Shown piece by piece: positions 59,131-64,000 of a stretch of DNA of 64,000 bases. This DNA is from Adiantum capillus-veneris (lineage: Eukaryota; Streptophyta; Polypodiopsida; Polypodiales; Pteridaceae), in NCBI GenBank assembly GCA_014529385.2, contig CM043945.1, positions 145,253,741-145,317,740 on the forward strand, given 5' to 3'. The position numbers and the translations under genes were made by a program. Numbering within the stretch: the stretch's first letter is position 1; every line of letters starts with the position of its first letter. The notes below the pieces were generated by a model, which worked only from the letters and a program-made list of their open reading frames with translations, did not search any database and was not told where the DNA came from.

Positions 59131-61142
59131 GGATAGGGGAGTTTCAGAAGAGGCATGGATAGGTAAACCGGTGAATTATGCATTTCTCAAAGTGTTTGGG
59201 TGTGAGGCTTTCATGCACATAGATAGAAGCCTAAGATCAAAGCTAGATGCAAAGTCCAAAAAGTGTTTCTTCATTGGCTATGGAGAAGGTGACTTTGGGT
59301 ATCGCCTATGGAATCTTGAAGATGGTAAAATCTTAAGGAGTAGGGATGTAATTTTTAATGAACAAAATATGTACAAAGATTACTTGGAAAGAAATCAAAC
59401 AAAAGAAACAGGTGATGAGTACATGGAGCTTGAGGACGGTGAAGACTCAAGGACTGCAAACGGTGACAATGTGCAACAACGTCAACCAAATGAGAAGCCT
59501 CAACCTATTCCCGGAAGATCTACAAGAGCAAGTAGACCTCCAGAAAGGTTTGTTCCTTCCTTCAACCATCTCTTGATCTCAGATTCTGGAGAGCCGAAAT
59601 CATACGAAGAAGCTATGCAACATGAATCCAAAGAAGAATGGACGAAGAGCATGCAAGTGGAGATGGACTCACTACATCGCAACCAAACATGGGAATTGGT
59701 TGAGTTGCCTAAAGGTAAGCGGCACTTCAAAACAAATGGGTGTACAAGGTGAAGGAAGAAGAAGGTGGGAAGAAAAGGTACAAGTCTAGGCTTGTGGTAA
59801 AAGGGTTTTCTCAAAAGAAAGGTATTGACTTCAATGAAATATTTTCTCCTGTTGTAAAAATGAACTCAATTAGGCTTGTCTTAAGCCTCGTGGCTGCTCA
59901 TGATTTAAATCTCGAGCAAATGGATGTAAACACGGCATTCCCTCACGGTGACTTAGAGGAAGAAATCTACATGCTTCAACCAAAGGAGTATGAAGTAAAA
60001 GGTAAGGAGGAAATGGTTTGCAGATTAAAGAAGAGCTTGTATGGTTTAAAGCAAGCATAAAGACAATGGTACTTGAAGTTTGATCGATGGATGTTGGATC
60101 ATGGATTCACAAGATGCAACTCGAATCACTGCGTCTACACGAAGAATTTGGGAGATGGGAAATTCATCATCCTAATGTTGTATGTTGATGAAATGTTGAT
60201 TGCAAGTGCTAACATGCAGGACATCAAAGACCTAAAAGAGGAGCTGTCTAAATCTTTTTCAATGAAAGATTTAGGTGCTGCAAAGAGGATACTTGGTATG
60301 AAAATATCAAGGGACAGGACAAAGAAGACAATAAAGCTATCTCAAGAAGATTACATCAAGAAGCTACTAGAAAGGTTTGCAATGCAAAATGCAAAACCAG
60401 TTTCTACACCTTTGGCTGGTCACTTTAAACTAACGAAGGATATGTGTCCAAAGATACAAGAGGAGATAGCCTATATGTCTAAAGTTCCATATGCTGCGGC
60501 GGTAGTTTCTCTAATGTATGCTATGATCTGGACAAGGCCAGACATTGCACATGCAGTGGGAGTTGTGAGTAGGTTCATGGACAACCCAAGTAAAGAGCAT
60601 TGGCAAGCTGTGAAGTGGATACTTAGGTATCTAAAAGGGACAATAACAAATGCTTTGTATTTTGGAGGAATTGATATTTTTCTTCAAGGGTATGCTGATG
60701 CAGATATGGCAGGTGACAAGATACTCGAAGAAGCACTACGGGCTATGTATTCACAGTTGGAGGCACAACAATAAGCTGGGCTTCAATGTTGCAGAAAGTG
60801 GTCTCACTTTCTACCACGGAAGCAGAGTATGTAGCAATGACGGAGGCAAGCAAAGAAATTCTGTGGCTTCACAGATTCTTAGAAGAGCTTGGATTCAAAC
60901 AAGAAAATTGTGTCTTGTACAGTGATAGCCAAAGCGCTATTCATCTTGCGAAGAACTCAGCCTTTCATTCAAGGACAAAGCACATTGAGGTGAGATATCA
61001 CTTCAAACGCACTCTTTTGGAAGAGGGACAACTAAAGATAGGAAAGGTGCATACAAGTGAAAATCTTGCAGACATGTTTACAAAGGTGGTCAACAAGGAG
61101 AAGTTGAGCTTTTGCTCATCTTCAATCGGCATTCAAGGATAA
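59131..61142 (+). pseudogene. Integrase C-part, RT and RNase H of the outer copia element
   Basis: Integrase resumes at EEAWIGKPVNYAFLKVFGCE, then a linker with the NQTWELVELPKG block. RT: KGFSQKKGIDFNEIFSPVVK, LEQMDVNTAFPHGDLEEEIY, SLYGLKQA followed by a TAA near 60058, and catalytic LYVDEMLIAS, where YVDD is expected, so the second Asp is Glu. A frameshift near 59740 splits the linker from RT and another near 60740 breaks the RNase H start. RNase H runs to 61142 with [29 protein letters not shown] and HIEVRYHF. The blocks resemble the Tork/Tnt1 clade. Inactive by sequence. Confidence 0.88.
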
Positions 61143-61191
61143 GAAGCCATGATGGAAAGCAGTCACAGGTTTGGTTTGGAGATCAGTCTCC

Positions 61192-61203
61192 AAGTGGGAG
61201 ATT
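61192..61203 (+). other. Polypurine tract of the outer copia element
   Basis: AAGTGGGAGAT precedes the LTR start, matching the tract of the inner element. Confidence 0.75.
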
Positions 61204-61981
61204 TTTAAGTATGGAGCCTGATTTACCCCTTGTAATTTTCTGTGGTAAAAGAGCACATTTGTAAGACCCCCACTATGAGGAGAAGCCATTGTGCGTGAAG
61301 GAAAATCAGTCGCCAGAAACCAAAATTTTCACGGCCAAAAAATCAGGGGCAGCTTTAGGGGCCTCGGGGGCGGAACGAGATTTTTTTTTCCCTCGGCGGA
61401 ATATTTCTTTTCGCTGGAATATTATGGCCGGCCGGCGGCTGGAAAGTGGTCGAAAATCGATCGGTCAGTTGGCCGGTGGCCGGTAGTCAATGGCCGGTGG
61501 CCGATGATTGGAAGTCAATGGCCGGTGGCCGAATTCAATAGCGGATTTGTCTACACAAGGGAGGCCACACATGGACAGATTGGAGGGTCCGATTTGGACT
61601 TATTCACACAAGGACGGCTACACATGGCTCCCTCTCATGAGAGAGGGTAGCCCTTTTGGCCTATAAAAGGAGGCCATTTCTACACACATTTCATAGTGTC
61701 AAGTTGATGCAACAAGGTGAGTGTGAGGTGGTGAGAGTGAAGCAAGCCGGGAGCTCCATTAAGGGTATAATCCGTTTGTAAACTACTTCTTGTTTTGAAG
61801 TACTAAAGCCATTGAGTGGCTGCTTTCCCATGGACGTAGCCCACATTGGGTGAACCACGTATATCGTGTGTACTCTCTCTCTCTCTCTCTCTCTACTCTA
61901 TAATCTCGTGTATGTAAATCTGTCTCTCTCCATTAAGTAATCTACTCAATTATCTATTTAGCTACGTCTTATTTCCTAACA
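61204..61981 (+). repeat. 3' LTR of the outer copia element
   Basis: It starts just after the purine tract with TTTTAAGTATGG, no clear TG, and ends CCTAACA before the host retropepsin-like sequence. It includes the GGCC-rich repeat block, TATAAAAG at 61662-61669 and a CT array at 61872-61893. Confidence 0.85.
61662..61669 (+). promoter_or_regulatory. TATA box of the copia 3' LTR
   Basis: TATAAAAG, in the same context as in the 5' LTR. Confidence 0.55.
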
Positions 61982-62194
61982 GGATGCACACTTATAAAGC
62001 AGTTCTTGAGTGGCAGGATGACACTTTGAGGTATATTCTCATGGGCATAGCTTATGTTACACCCTTGGCACAAAAAATCGTATTTAAGATATACAGCCTC
62101 AGTCAGGAGGATTGGCGATACGGGAACCATAGTCAGATATTCAACCACAACAATCTACAAGCACTCATGGGAAAAAGGTTAAGCAAGTTTGGGT
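61982..62194 (+). pseudogene. Post-integrase retropepsin-like domain, copy B, 3' part
   Basis: The frame reads MHTYKAVLEWQDDTLRYILM, corresponding to WMQTYKVVPDWQEDTLK of copy A, so it resumes the domain split by the copia element. It runs on 50 more residues without a recognised domain before a TAA near 62194. Confidence 0.65.
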
Positions 62195-62866
62195 AAAAAA
62201 GTCAATCATGGCAACCAAACCGCCGCAGATACGGATACCCAAAGCCTTGCTTTTCGATCAATCTTCCAACTTGACCGAACCATGTTTCCAAGTAGCAAGA
62301 CCACCTCAACCAAAGCCAAAACGGTGGAGGAAATCCAACCCGTAACTACATGCTTCATCAAACTCACCACAATACAAATGGATTCCAAATTTCCAACCGG
62401 AGAAAACAACCACCAACGCACCGGCATGCAATGAAGACCCGCTAAACACCTTCAAAGTCTCCAAAATCAACGTTAAACTGGGTACCTAAAGCCAAGCCAA
62501 ATTGTCACCCCTCTAAACACCTTCAAAGTCTCCAAAATCAATCTTAAACTGGGTACCTAAAGCCAAGACAAGCCAACTCAACAACCAATCCATAGTGCTC
62601 ACCAAACCAACCATCAAAGAGCAGGCAATTTGTCTTCAACAACTTTTGTTTGGAAAATGTAGCATCAATAAAACCTCGCCAGCAAAAACCACTGAACAAT
62701 TGGTTCAATACCCACATCTTGAATAGCATTGTGGTACCCAATGCATCTCTTCTATTAGCATGATAGGGCCACATTTCACTGCCTTACATAAGACATGTTG
62801 TTCACGCCCAGGCACATTGCACCAACCTTCATCCATGGCGACTCAAAATGGAAAGGGGGCAGTAAT
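62195..62866 (+). other. 3' untranslated region of copy B
   Basis: It aligns with copy A on both sides of the 1.3 kb insertion. A TCCAAAATCAACG.TAAACTGGG block is repeated near 62460 and 62530. The purine tract GGAAAGGGGGCAG is at 62850-62862. Confidence 0.6.
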
Positions 62867-63467
62867 TGTAGATGGAGTAGTATATTGCAAGATCTTAGGC
62901 TACAAGATGATGAGAGATTATGTGTACATTGTATAAATGTGTTTTGACATTTAAAATTTTTGCTTTTTTATTGACTTTTAGCAGAATTTTTCTCTTATCA
63001 GGCATAGTATTGAGCCATATTGACAAATTTCGACGGGCAAGATGCCTAGAGTGAGAGTGTGTACATATGAGTGCGATGAATAATTTTGGCAAAATTTTTG
63101 GTCAATTAATAATAATATCAGTGATTTTGAGTAATTTTTTGACCTTTTTAACCTAATAATGATTTTAAAAAAAACAGAGCCAAGAAATTTTGATTTGAGT
63201 TTTGAAAGCAAACCCTAAATCTACTTTGAGCATGTCAAATATGGAAGGATTTGACACATGTCAAAATTTGGGCTAACTTACAACGGACCAGAATTGCAGA
63301 ATCACGACAACTAACCACCAGGTGTCCAATTATTGAGCCGTCTGAGCCGTAGGTGGTATGTCATGAAAAATGTGGACAAGAAAGTATGTATAGTGCACTT
63401 GTTGGGACAAGCCAGACACACATAGGCAAAATGTGCAAATCAAGCCTCATTTGCAGTCAGACACTTT

Positions 63468-63570
<103 letters not shown>

Positions 63571-63851
63571 AGAGAGAGATTTTCATCGAGTATTTTCTTG
63601 CTACAGCCACATCGAAGACCCACAGTACACCAAATTTCATAGATATGATCCTTATTAGTCCATGAACAATTGTGTGTGGTCACATCTACACAAAAACACT
63701 CACAAGAATAGAATCAAACAAATTTGAGAAGGGATTTTTGGGAACTGACAGACCACTTTTGGGAGGGTTAACCAAGTCGAATTTCACAAGCAAGTTCCTA
63801 GGAATGTCCAAAATTGCTAGCAAAATCAAGCCATACCATCACATTCTGAAA

Positions 63852-63889
63852 ATGGGGTGGAACATGGATCGTGATCCATGCCGCCCCAC
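63852..63889. repeat. Hairpin in the copy B LTR
   Basis: The arms TGGGGTGG and CATGGATC pair with GATCCATG and CCGCCCCA around a two-base centre. A related CATGGATGGCGATCCATG lies at 63977-63994. Confidence 0.7.
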
Positions 63890-64000
63890 CTCAATTTGCA
63901 AATTTGAGTGGTGCAAAATGAAGTTGAGGAAAATGCCTATCCACTGTAGCAATCACAAAAAACATTTGTAGGTGAACATGGATGGCGATCCATGATCCCC

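Larger units (their letters stand above)
54427..61981 (+). mobile_element. Ty1/copia element (Tork/Tnt1-like), nested in copy B
   Basis: LTRs 54427-55033 and 61204-61981 flank gag, a nested second element, integrase, RT and RNase H. The 5' LTR lacks the first 175 or so bases of the 3' LTR, and a few host bases are missing at that junction. So the left end was trimmed by a deletion and no target duplication survives. Protease and the integrase N-terminus are gone where the inner element sits. Confidence 0.85.

Overview
This is a land-plant nuclear window made almost entirely of nested, decayed LTR retrotransposons. I found no intact host gene, no rRNA or tRNA gene and no CRISPR array. The evidence for a plant is direct: initiator-Met type primer sites, a chromodomain Ty3 element, a Tat-type Ty3 element with a second RNase H, Tork/Tnt1-like Ty1/copia elements and a hAT (BED/DUF659) remnant. 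The large non-coding 5' regions and the unusual Ty3 lineages would fit a seed-free plant such as a fern or lycophyte, but that is only an inference.

Layout. 1-6.1 kb: plus-strand Ty3 chromovirus (5' LTR, primer site, gag, PR-RT-RNaseH-IN-chromodomain, start of the 3' LTR), joined head-on to an inverted relative (6.1-9.1 kb). 9.6-11.1 kb: minus-strand coding remnants, including an FCP1/NIF-type HAD phosphatase-like piece. 11.2-12.0 kb: palindromic repeats. 12.1-15.2 kb: an unassigned minus-strand gag-like pseudogene with a CCHC knuckle and many copies of a short Y-x-D-x-x-G-x-x-Y motif. 15.4-16.2 kb: a T-rich tract. 18.7-21.9 kb and 27.0-36.0 kb: two minus-strand Ty3 elements of one unusual lineage with unrelated LTRs. 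Between them lie an orphan LTR with an Asp-type primer site and the hAT remnant.

36.0-41.25 kb and 51.7-64.0 kb are two plus-strand copies (A and B) of another Ty3 family. Both carry a retropepsin-like domain downstream of integrase. Copy A is cut by the 27-36 kb element and holds a 1.3 kb insertion ending CACTAG/CTAGTG between TTAA sites. Copy B is interrupted by a Tork-like copia element (54.4-62.0 kb), which itself contains a short copia derivative (55.8-59.1 kb). Between A and B lie a young Tat-type element (41.25-47.7 kb, LTRs about 97% identical by eye), the 5' end of another Tat-like element, and inverted copia fragments.

Nothing here forms a host pathway; the logic is the order of insertions. 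The 41-47 kb element is the best preserved. Every other pol gene has stops, frameshifts, deletions or altered catalytic residues. The most unusual items are the gag-like pseudogene at 12-15 kb, the post-integrase protease of copies A and B, and the compact copia derivative, whose only in-frame stops are three TAG codons.
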